Positions 1 to 6,163 of a DNA stretch of 6,490 nt are shown here, in pieces; the stretch's first letter is position 1; each line of letters opens with the position of its first letter. Origin of the DNA: Comamonadaceae bacterium (lineage in GTDB: Bacteria > Pseudomonadota > Gammaproteobacteria > Burkholderiales > Burkholderiaceae_C). A program made the translations under genes and the position numbers. The notes beneath the pieces are model-generated. The model was given only the letters and a program-made list of their open reading frames with translations, made no database searches and was not told where the DNA came from. The stretch is from NCBI GenBank assembly GCA_947460165.1, contig CANHKH010000194.1, forward strand, positions 1 through 6,490. Direction: 5' to 3'.

Positions 1-1434
1 CTTGATCTGCGCGATGTTCACGCCGCTGCGCAGCTTGACGCTGCCGTTGGCCACCAGCTCGGAGGCACCCACGTCAATGTAGTAGCCCGAACCACGGCGC
101 AGGTACTTCATGAAAAGGCCTGATCCGTCCACGCCAAAGTCCAGCAAAAAGCCGGCTTTTTCCAGCCGAGCATAGAGGTCGGCATCGCGCCGCTTCATCT
201 CCTCGTACACCGGGATGTGGAAGCTGTGCATGATCTTGTAGGGCACGCTGGCAAAAATCAAATCGGCCTTGTGGTGGTCTATGCCGTTTTTGACCGCCTG
301 CTCCGAGTACAGCCCGCCCAGGGCCAGCTCCATCAGCGACTCCGAGGGCGCAATGTGGGTGGACGAGCGCTGCACCATGGTCACGTCCACGCCCTCCTCC
401 CACAGCGCCGCGCAGATGTCGTGCGCGGAGTTGTTCGAGCCCAGCACAACGGCCTTCTTGCCACGGTAGTTCTCGGCGCCCGGGAACTTGCTCGAATGGA
501 ACTGGTCGCCCTCAAAGCTTTCTGCGCCCGCCACCTTGGGCACATGGGCATAGCCCGAGACACCGAGCGCAATCACCAACTCCTTGGGCCGCAGCGTGAC
601 TTCGCGGCCTTCGCGCTCCACCGTCACCTCCCACTCCTGACGGGCCTCGTTGAACTGCGCTTTTTTGCAGGTGGTGGAGTTCCAGTAGTTGAGCTCCATC
701 ACCCGGGTGTACATCTCCAGCCAGTCGCCTATCTTGTCCTTGGGCGCAAACACTGGCCAGTCCTCGGGGAAGGGCATGTAAGGCAGGTGGTCGTACCAGA
801 CCGGGTCGTGCAGGCACAGGCTTTTGTAGCGGTTGCGCCAGGAGTCGCCGGCGCGCTTGTTTTTCTCGATGATGATGGTGGGCACGCCCAGCTTGCGCAG
901 CCGCGCGCCCAAGATGATGCCGGCCTGCCCGCCGCCGATGACGAGCACATTGGGCTGCTCGGTGTAGCCCAGGCTGCGGGCCTCTTCGTCGCGCGCTTCC
1001 TGCCAGCTCTTGCGGCCTTTTTGCACGCCATGGGCCACGCCCTGGGGCCGGGTCGCGCCCTTGGCCTCTTCAAAGCCCTTGAGCTCGACCATGGTGGTGA
1101 GCAGCGTCCAGGCCAAGCCGCCCTTGAGGCGCAGCAAGCCCTTGCCTCGGGACAACGCGGTTTCAAAAGTGAACCAGGCTTCGACCACGCCATCGGCCTC
1201 GGTGGCACTGCCGTCTGCGGCCCACGCACTGGGCTGGGCCGTGCTGAGCGTGGCCTCGAGCAGGTCGCGGATCTGCGCCCTGCCCTCGGCAGTTTTGAGG
1301 TTCCAGGTGAAGCTCAGCAGGTCGCGCCAGTAGCTGTCTTCATGGAACAGGGCCACGGCGGCCGGAATGTCTTGCCGCGCGAGGGCGGCGCCAAAGTCAG
1401 CCAGCCAGCGGTCGGCTTGCGCTTGTGCAGTCAT
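1..1434 (-). CDS. FAD/NADPH flavin-containing monooxygenase with N-terminal NTF2/SnoaL-like domain (3' end beyond window)
   Basis: Probable class B flavoprotein monooxygenase, using NADPH and O2 through FAD to oxygenate a small organic substrate in the cytoplasm. The frame is open for 478 codons from ATG 1434-1432 to the window edge; the C-terminus is missing, perhaps 100 or more residues judging by the usual ~600-residue size. Residues about 5-125 resemble an NTF2/SnoaL-like domain (AVALFHEDSYWRDLLSFTWN at 26-45). The FAD Rossmann motif GGGQAG is at 167-172, with acidic E190 ending the second strand, followed by the family-typical GDSWRNRY (196-203). The FMO signature FxGxxxHxxxF is at 307-317 (F307, G309, H313, F317). 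The second dinucleotide site reads LGSNNSA (331-337). The start is supported by AAGGAG seven bases upstream. The Phe after HSSK favours an FMO-type over a classical Baeyer-Villiger enzyme, whose motif ends in Trp, but function and substrate are inferred. It lies 134 bases downstream of the binding-protein gene, so it may be the last operon gene or a separate unit. Confidence 0.9.
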   Translation of the reverse strand, partial: MTAQAQADRWLADFGAALARQDIPAAVALFHEDSYWRDLLSFTWNLKTAEGRAQIRDLLEATLSTAQPSAWAADGSATEADGVVEAWFTFETALSRGKGLLRLKGGLAWTLLTTMVELKGFEEAKGATRPQGVAHGVQKGRKSWQEARDEEARSLGYTEQPNVLVIGGGQAGIILGARLRKLGVPTIIIEKNKRAGDSWRNRYKSLCLHDPVWYDHLPYMPFPEDWPVFAPKDKIGDWLEMYTRVMELNYWNSTTCKKAQFNEARQEWEVTVEREGREVTLRPKELVIALGVSGYAHVPKVAGAESFEGDQFHSSKFPGAENYRGKKAVVLGSNNSAHDICAALWEEGVDVTMVQRSSTHIAPSESLMELALGGLYSEQAVKNGIDHHKADLIFASVPYKIMHSFHIPVYEEMKRRDADLYARLEKAGFLLDFGVDGSGLFMKYLRRGSGYYIDVGASELVANGSVKLRSGVNIAQIK

Positions 1435-1441
1435 GGGGTGT

Positions 1442-1447
1442 CTCCTT
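1442..1447 (-). promoter_or_regulatory. Ribosome binding site of the monooxygenase gene
   Basis: Read on the minus strand this is AAGGAG, seven bases before ATG 1434-1432. It is a near-consensus Shine-Dalgarno site and fixes the monooxygenase start. The same nine bases, AAGGAGACA, precede the binding-protein gene. Confidence 0.8.
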
Positions 1448-1453
1448 GGGTGG

Positions 1454-1479
1454 GGCGGGGCATGTGTTCAAGCCCCGCC
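1454..1479 (-). repeat. Perfect 8-bp GC-rich inverted repeat (leader hairpin candidate)
   Basis: On the minus strand GGCGGGGC (1479-1472) and GCCCCGCC (1461-1454) are perfectly complementary and flank a 10-base loop. The stem is almost pure G/C and would be stable in RNA. It ends six bases before the AAGGAG of the monooxygenase gene. No U-run follows, so it is not a standard intrinsic terminator. It could protect or pause mRNA, modulate ribosome access, or be a protein-binding site in DNA. The repeat is directly visible; any function is inferred. Confidence 0.6.
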
Positions 1480-1520
1480 TCACCATAAAACAGCGCCCAG
1501 GCACGCAACAGCCCGGGGGA

Positions 1521-1546
1521 ACCCTAGGACTTTTTCAAAGTGTCAA
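1521..1546 (-). promoter_or_regulatory. Weak sigma-70-like promoter candidate for the monooxygenase
   Basis: The minus strand has a perfect -35 hexamer TTGACA at 1546-1541. The best following -10-like hexamer is TAGGGT (1526-1521), but the spacer is only 14 bases, well short of 16-18, and the hexamer at a 17-base spacer (GGTTCC) is a poor match. The position in the only long gap upstream of the monooxygenase is suggestive. Without a proper -10 this remains a low-confidence call. Confidence 0.2.
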
Positions 1547-1568
1547 AAATCAGCGCGCTTGTGCTCAC

Positions 1569-2735
1569 TCAGCGGCTGGCCCCCATGGGCGCGGCCACCT
1601 GCACCCACTTGCCGCCCTTGACCTGGTCAATCGACACCAACTCAGGCGCGAGGTGGTTGGCCTGCAAGGTCTGGCGGGCGTAGGTGGTGAAATCCTGGTG
1701 CGCCACGCCCTGCATGGCCTTGGCAAAAGATTCTGCCGTCAGGTTGCGGCCGGTGGCCTGCAGGCCGGCAATGAACCAGCTCATGTAGGAGTAGGCGTTG
1801 GCGGCGTTTTCATCGGGCTCTTGACCGAACTTGGCCTTGTAGCTGGTGAAGAACTTTTGCGTGTCGGCGTCTTTGCTGTCAGCGTCATTGAGCTTCCAGC
1901 CGCCCATGCCATAGAGGCCCTCGACCGCGTCCTTGCCCAGGCGGGCCACGATGGTGCTGCGCCCGGGCACGGCGGTGAGCACTTTCACCTCGTTCCAGTT
2001 GAGTTTTTTGACCTCGGCCATCACGCCCACGGTCTCGCGCACCACGGTGCCGGCAATGATGAGGTCCACATTGGCCGCTTTCATCTTGGCCACTTGCGAT
2101 GAAAAGTCGATGTCGCCAACTTTGTAAGCGGCCTCCGAGGCCACGGTCATGTTGGCCGCCTTCATGGCGGAGTTGACGCCGCCGCGGATCAGGTCGCCAA
2201 ACGGGCCTTCTTGGTAGATCACGCCCACGCGCTGGGGCTTCCAGGTGCGTATGGCCCACGACAAGCCGGTGGCGGTGGTGCTGTCGTAGTTGGGCACGGT
2301 GGTGAACATCAGCGGGCTGTTGCCTGAGACTTTTTGGATGATGGCCGAGGCCGCCCAGGGTGCGAACACCACCACGCCCGCGTCGGTGGCGGCCTTGGCG
2401 GTGGCGGCGTTGGGGCCAGAGCCAAAGGAGTTGACGATGGCGAACACGCCGTCGCTCTTGATCAACTTTTGCACAGCGCGCACCGCCATTTGGGGCTGGC
2501 TGCCGTTGTCCTCGACGATCAGACGGATCTTGCGGCCGTGCACGCCGGCCACATTCGCCTCATCAATGCGCATTTGCATGGCGTTGCGCAGCATGGGCAT
2601 GCCGGCGGCGGCCGGGCCGGACAAATCAATGTGGCTGCCGAGCACGATCTCGGTGTCGCTCACGCCGGCGGCGTGAACCGCGCCGGCCCAGGCCAGGGCG
2701 GCTGCGGCGATGACGATGCGTCTTTGAACTGTCAT
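1569..2735 (-). CDS. Periplasmic substrate-binding protein of HAAT/Liv-type ABC transporter
   Basis: Captures the transported solute in the periplasm and delivers it to the LivH/LivM permease. The chosen start ATG 2735-2733 gives 388 residues, with AAGGAG six bases upstream. An in-frame TTG at 2768 would add 11 residues but would place this ribosome binding site inside the coding region and put residues before the signal peptide. Residues 1-22 form a Sec signal peptide: RR at 5-6, a hydrophobic core, and AxA-like cleavage after AVHA. There is no lipobox cysteine, so the protein should be soluble in the periplasm. The mature start (SDTEIVLGSHIDLSGP) and the later YQEGPFGDLIRGG and DFSSQVAKMKAANVDLII stretches are typical of the Peripla_BP_6 (type I, LivJ/LivK-like) fold. 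Length is normal. It follows the CoA ligase by 37 bases as the probable fifth operon gene. The ligand is unknown; the ligase next door suggests a carboxylate rather than an amino acid. Confidence 0.92.
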   Translation of the reverse strand: MTVQRRIVIAAAALAWAGAVHAAGVSDTEIVLGSHIDLSGPAAAGMPMLRNAMQMRIDEANVAGVHGRKIRLIVEDNGSQPQMAVRAVQKLIKSDGVFAIVNSFGSGPNAATAKAATDAGVVVFAPWAASAIIQKVSGNSPLMFTTVPNYDSTTATGLSWAIRTWKPQRVGVIYQEGPFGDLIRGGVNSAMKAANMTVASEAAYKVGDIDFSSQVAKMKAANVDLIIAGTVVRETVGVMAEVKKLNWNEVKVLTAVPGRSTIVARLGKDAVEGLYGMGGWKLNDADSKDADTQKFFTSYKAKFGQEPDENAANAYSYMSWFIAGLQATGRNLTAESFAKAMQGVAHQDFTTYARQTLQANHLAPELVSIDQVKGGKWVQVAAPMGASR

Positions 2736-2741
2736 GACTGT

Positions 2742-2747
2742 CTCCTT
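2742..2747 (-). promoter_or_regulatory. Ribosome binding site fixing the binding-protein start
   Basis: AAGGAG on the minus strand, six bases before ATG 2735-2733. It decides between that ATG and an upstream in-frame TTG (2768-2766), which has no comparable site. The choice also places the signal peptide exactly at the N-terminus. Confidence 0.8.
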
Positions 2748-2772
2748 CAGGGTTGGGGTTGAAATCAAAAAA

Positions 2773-4608
2773 TCAGGGGCTGGCGTACATCTGCGAGATC
2801 AGGTGGGCGTACTTGCTGGCCACGACCTTGCGCTTGAGCTTCATGGTCGGGGTGAGTTCTTCGTCCTCGGCCGTCAGCAGCTGGTCGATCAGCCTGAAAT
2901 GCTTGATCTGCTCGACCCGCGCCAGTTGGGCGTTGACCTTCTCGAGCTCGGCTTGCAAGAGCGCGAGCACCTCGGGCGCGCGGGTGAGGCTGGCAAAGTC
3001 GGTGTAAGGCACTTGCTGGTCCTGGGCAAAGCGCGCCACGTGCTCTTGGTCGATCATGATCAGGCAGGTGAGGTAGTGGCGGCCGTCGCCGATGACCACC
3101 GCGTCGGTGATGAAAGGGCTGAACTTGAGCTGGCTCTCGATGTGGCTGGGCGTGATGTTCTTGCCGGCCGAGGTGATCAAGATGTCCTTGATGCGGTCGC
3201 GCACCGCCAGGTAACCGTGCTCACCGATCTCACCGCAGTCGCCGGTGCGCAGCCAGCCGTCGGCATCGATGGCCTCGCGCGTGCGCTCAGGCTGTCCCCA
3301 GTAGCCGCCAAAGACGTTGTCGCCACGCACCCAAATCTCGTCTTGCGGTCCGATCTTGAGCTCGGTGTGCGGCGCGGGCAGCCCGGCCCAACCCAGGCGC
3401 ACGCCGCCGGCCGGGGTGGCGGTGCAAAAGCCACAGGTCTCGGTCATGCCAAAGGCCTCGCGCAGCTCGATGCCGCAGTCCATGAACCAGCGCACAAGTT
3501 CTGGCGGCACGGGCGCCGCGCCCGTGAGCGCGCTCTTGACGTTTTGCAGGCCTAAGAACACGCGGATGTGGCCAAAGGCCAGCGCCCGCAGCAGCTTCAG
3601 AGGCAGCGAAGCTTGCGGCGCCTGCCCTTGGAGCTGCGCCTGCGTGAAGGCTTGGCTTTGGCGCCTGGCCAGGCCATACACCCAGCGCGCAGGCGCAATG
3701 GCGTCGCGCATGAAGAGGTCGATCTGCGAATGGAGCTTTTCCCAAAAGCGCGGCGGCGCAAACAGCACATGCGGCGCCACCTCCCGCATGTCGTTGAACA
3801 CCGTGCTCGCATTCTCCGGAAAGTGCACCACCAAACCCATGGCCAGCGGGTTGAACACCGAGGCCATGCGCTCGGCAATGTGGCACAGCGGCAAAAAGGA
3901 GATGGACCGGTCGCCCGGGACCACGTCCAGGTAGCTGGTGGCCAGGCCCATCTGGAACACCACGTTGCGGTTGAGCACCATGGCGCCCTTGGGTGCGCCG
4001 GTGGTGCCCGAGGTGTAGACCAAAAAAGCCAGCTCCTGCGGCTGGCCGGCGTCTATGGCCGCCTCAAACTGCGCGGCCTGCGTGTCCGCCAGCGCCATGC
4101 CGCGCGCCAAGAACTCGTCAAAGAACTCCACCTGCGCATCTTGCAGGCCGCGCAGGCCCTCGCGCTCCATCACCACGATGCGGCGCAAAGCCGGGCAGTG
4201 CCCGCGCACGGTCAGCACTTTTTCAAGCTGCTCCTGGTTTTCTACAAACACCACCACCGCACCCGAGTCCACCAGCACATGCTGGACCTGCGGCGCAGAA
4301 GCCGTGGGGTAGATGCCGTTGCCCGCATAGCCCATGCATTGCGCGCCCATGTCGGCATACAGCCATTCAGGACGGTTGTCGGCCAGCACACAGACGATGC
4401 TGCCGCGCGCCAGGCCGAGCTCGGCGAGCGCCAAGCCCACGGCGCGGGCGTGTTCGTAGTAGCCCCGCCAGCTCAGGCCCTCCCACAGGCCCAGGCGCTT
4501 GCGGCGCAGCGCAGGGCGCTCGCCCCATTCGCGGCAGCGCTGCCTGAACACCTGCGCTGGCGTGGCCTGGCCCATAAAGTGTGGATCAATGGCTTGCTCT
4601 GAACTCAT
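2773..4608 (-). CDS. AMP-forming long-chain-type acyl-CoA synthetase
   Basis: Predicted to activate a carboxylic acid to its CoA thioester with ATP through an acyl-adenylate, in the cytoplasm or at the inner membrane face. The 611 residues match the ~600-residue long-chain (FadD15/bubblegum-like) branch of the ANL superfamily. The phosphate-binding loop YTSGTTGAPKG is at 198-208, the A5 motif FGMTE at 386-390, and the ribose-binding Asp in RTGD at 454-457. The hinge region DRIKDILITSAGKNITP is at 471-487, and the C-terminal TPTMKLKR (586-593) holds the probable adenylation lysine K590. All core motifs look intact. The ATG lies 7 bases after the livF stop; GGAG about 11 bases upstream, overlapping the end of livF, is the likely ribosome binding site. 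Its place inside the transporter operon suggests it traps or activates the imported substrate, though general fatty acid activation cannot be excluded. Chain length and substrate are not readable from sequence. Confidence 0.93.
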   Translation of the reverse strand: MSSEQAIDPHFMGQATPAQVFRQRCREWGERPALRRKRLGLWEGLSWRGYYEHARAVGLALAELGLARGSIVCVLADNRPEWLYADMGAQCMGYAGNGIYPTASAPQVQHVLVDSGAVVVFVENQEQLEKVLTVRGHCPALRRIVVMEREGLRGLQDAQVEFFDEFLARGMALADTQAAQFEAAIDAGQPQELAFLVYTSGTTGAPKGAMVLNRNVVFQMGLATSYLDVVPGDRSISFLPLCHIAERMASVFNPLAMGLVVHFPENASTVFNDMREVAPHVLFAPPRFWEKLHSQIDLFMRDAIAPARWVYGLARRQSQAFTQAQLQGQAPQASLPLKLLRALAFGHIRVFLGLQNVKSALTGAAPVPPELVRWFMDCGIELREAFGMTETCGFCTATPAGGVRLGWAGLPAPHTELKIGPQDEIWVRGDNVFGGYWGQPERTREAIDADGWLRTGDCGEIGEHGYLAVRDRIKDILITSAGKNITPSHIESQLKFSPFITDAVVIGDGRHYLTCLIMIDQEHVARFAQDQQVPYTDFASLTRAPEVLALLQAELEKVNAQLARVEQIKHFRLIDQLLTAEDEELTPTMKLKRKVVASKYAHLISQMYASP

Positions 4609-4615
4609 GGCCGCT

Positions 4616-5392
4616 TCATCTCCATGTCTTGCGCTGCTTCCAGCGCTGCGCGGTGCCGCTCAGGCCCGTGGCGTGCCCGCCGCCCAGGTAAGAATGGCGC
4701 ACATCGGCTTTTTGCGCGAGCACCTCGCAGGTGTCGGCGGCGACGATGCGGCCCAGCTCCATGATGTAGCCGTCGTCCGCATGCGCCAAGGCCACGGCGG
4801 CGTTTTGCTCCACCACCAAGATGGAGGTACCGGTTTCCTCGCGGATGCGGCGGATGATCTGAAAGATCTCCTTGGTCAAGAGTGGCGACAGGCCCAGCGA
4901 AGGCTCGTCGAGCATCAGCAGGCGCGGCCGGGCCATGAGGGCCCGGCCAATGGCCAGCATCTGCTGCTCACCGCCTGAGAGCAGGCCCGCCGCCTGCGCC
5001 TGGCGCTCGCGCAGGCGTGGAAACCATTGGTAAGTGCGCTCCAGATCGCTGCGCACGCCATCGGCATCGCGCCGGGTGTAGGCGCCCATGGCCAGGTTGT
5101 CCTTGACGCTCAAAAACGGAAACACCTGCCGCCCCTCGGGCACCAACACCAGGCCGCGGCGGCAGACCTCGTCAGCATCGAGCCCATGCACATCCTGACC
5201 CTGAAAGACCACCTGGCCTTTGAAGGGGTCTATCACCCCGGCCAGGGTGTTGAGCAGCGTGGTTTTGCCCGCACCATTGGCGCCCAGCACAGTGACGATG
5301 CGCCCGGGCAGCACCTGCAGGTTCAGGCCCTGGATGGCCATGATGGGGCCATACCAGGTTTCAAGGTTGCGCACTTGCAGCAAGGGCTCCAT
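4616..5392 (-). CDS. livF: HAAT-family ABC transporter ATP-binding protein, LivF type
   Basis: One of two ATPases that power the LivH/LivM permease at the cytoplasmic face of the inner membrane. Of 258 residues, Walker A GANGAGKT is at 37-44. The LivF-typical VPEGRQVFPFLSV is at 84-96, with E86 at the Q-loop position. Signature LSGGEQQ is at 138-144 and Walker B LLMLDEP at 158-164 with catalytic E163. Q196 in VVEQN replaces the usual switch histidine, a normal LivF trait. The ATG starts 3 bases after the livG stop, with GGGAG about nine bases upstream inside livG. After the family-typical SYLGGGH end (234-240) there is an 18-residue tail rich in Arg, Lys and Trp. The livF name denotes subfamily; the transported compound need not be a branched-chain amino acid because a CoA ligase follows in the operon. 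Confidence 0.93.
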   Translation of the reverse strand: MEPLLQVRNLETWYGPIMAIQGLNLQVLPGRIVTVLGANGAGKTTLLNTLAGVIDPFKGQVVFQGQDVHGLDADEVCRRGLVLVPEGRQVFPFLSVKDNLAMGAYTRRDADGVRSDLERTYQWFPRLRERQAQAAGLLSGGEQQMLAIGRALMARPRLLMLDEPSLGLSPLLTKEIFQIIRRIREETGTSILVVEQNAAVALAHADDGYIMELGRIVAADTCEVLAQKADVRHSYLGGGHATGLSGTAQRWKQRKTWR

Positions 5393-5395
5393 GGT

Positions 5396-6163
5396 TCAGG
5401 CTCCCAGGTAGGCAGAAATCACCAGCGGGTCGGCCTGCACCTGGGCCGGCGTGCCCTCAGACAGCAATCGCCCCTGGGCCATGCAGATGACCCGATCGGC
5501 CACGGCGCTGACCAGCGACATGTCGTGCTCGACCATCACCACGGTGACGCCCAGTTCGCTGCGGATGTCATCAATCCAAAAAGCCAGGTCGCGCGTTTCC
5601 TCAGGGTTCAGGCCCGAGGCCGGCTCGTCCAGAAACAAAAGCTCGGGCTCGCTGCACAGCGCCCGGCCCAGCTCGACCACCTTGCGCACGCCGTAGGGCA
5701 GGCCCGCAATGGGGGCATGCCGCCAGGCCGAAAGTTCTAAAAAGTCAATGATGCGCTCCACCCGCTGGCGCGAGGTCTCCTCAGCGCGGGTGAGCGCCGG
5801 CGTGCGCAGCAGCTGCTGCCACCAGGCGCCGCCGCCAAAGCGGTGGCGACCCAGCATGAGGTTGTCCAGCACGGTGGCCGCTTCAAAGAGCTCGATGTTC
5901 TGGAAAGTGCGCGCCAGCCCCAGGCCGGCCACCTGGTGGCGGGGCACACTGAGCAGGTCTTGGCCCTTGAAGTGAACCTGACCGCGCGTGGCGTCAAACA
6001 CCCGCGTGACCACGTTGAGCAGCGAGGTCTTGCCCGCGCCATTGGGGCCGATGATGGCCAGCACCTCGCCGGGCCTGACCTCCAGGCTCAAATCGGCGAT
6101 GGCGTGCACGCCGCCAAAGGTCAGCGCCAGCTCGCGCACGGTCAACAAGGCCTGCGCACTCAT
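5396..6163 (-). CDS. livG: HAAT-family ABC transporter ATP-binding protein, LivG type
   Basis: The second ATPase subunit, expected to pair with LivF under the membrane permeases. It has 255 residues, normal for LivG. Walker A GPNGAGKT is at 39-46 and Q88 of the Q-loop lies in ARTFQNIELF. The ABC signature is LPYGVRK (155-161) instead of LSGGQ-like. Walker B LLFLDEP is at 175-181 with catalytic E180, then the D-loop SGLN (183-186) and switch histidine H213 in VEHDM. The long insert between Q-loop and signature (about 104-150, with GGGAWWQQLLR) and the C-terminal YLGA are typical of LivG. The start ATG overlaps the livM stop as ATGA, which implies translational coupling; GGAG lies about nine bases upstream. 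The divergent signature is the only oddity; all hydrolysis residues are present. Confidence 0.94.
   Translation of the reverse strand: MSAQALLTVRELALTFGGVHAIADLSLEVRPGEVLAIIGPNGAGKTSLLNVVTRVFDATRGQVHFKGQDLLSVPRHQVAGLGLARTFQNIELFEAATVLDNLMLGRHRFGGGAWWQQLLRTPALTRAEETSRQRVERIIDFLELSAWRHAPIAGLPYGVRKVVELGRALCSEPELLFLDEPASGLNPEETRDLAFWIDDIRSELGVTVVMVEHDMSLVSAVADRVICMAQGRLLSEGTPAQVQADPLVISAYLGA

Larger units (their letters stand above)
1435..1568 (-). other. Intergenic region between binding-protein gene and monooxygenase gene
   Basis: This is the only gene-free gap above 100 bases in the window. On the minus strand, in order, it holds a T-run without a convincing stem just after the binding-protein stop, an isolated TTGACA hexamer (1546-1541), a perfect 8-bp inverted repeat (1479-1454), and the monooxygenase ribosome binding site (1447-1442). 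The gap is much longer than the 3 to 37 base gaps between the upstream genes, so it could contain a promoter or mRNA-processing signal for the monooxygenase. I see no good intrinsic terminator: neither stem candidate combines a strong GC hairpin with a following U-run. Confidence 0.7.

Noticed and set aside
217..1488. A 423-codon open frame on the plus strand
   Set aside because: It lies opposite the monooxygenase gene, whose minus-strand frame contains FAD, FMO and NADPH motifs in the right order. The plus-strand product has no recognisable motif and is rich in His, Leu, Ala and Gly, as expected for the antisense of GC-rich codons. It has no good ribosome binding site.
1541..1568. Possible intrinsic terminator after the binding-protein gene (AGCGCGCT followed by a T-run)
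   Set aside because: AGCGCGCT is self-complementary without room for a loop, and the longer pairing AGCAC/GCGCT has a mismatch. The stem is too weak to call a terminator.
2736..2768. Upstream TTG start adding 11 residues to the binding protein
   Set aside because: The extra residues would precede an otherwise perfect signal peptide, and AAGGAG sits six bases before the internal ATG at 2735.
2734..3555. A 273-codon open frame on the plus strand
   Set aside because: Antisense to the 3' part of the ligase gene and the binding-protein start; its sequence (many L, V, H, A, G, D) is what reversed ligase codons give.
3568..4602. A 344-codon open frame on the plus strand
   Set aside because: Fully antisense to the acyl-CoA synthetase gene, with low-complexity His/Arg/Ala/Gln composition and no domain. 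A GC-rich shadow frame.
5027..5740. A 237-codon plus-strand frame across the livG/livF junction
   Set aside because: It runs antisense to two genes with intact ABC motifs and shows no motif of its own.
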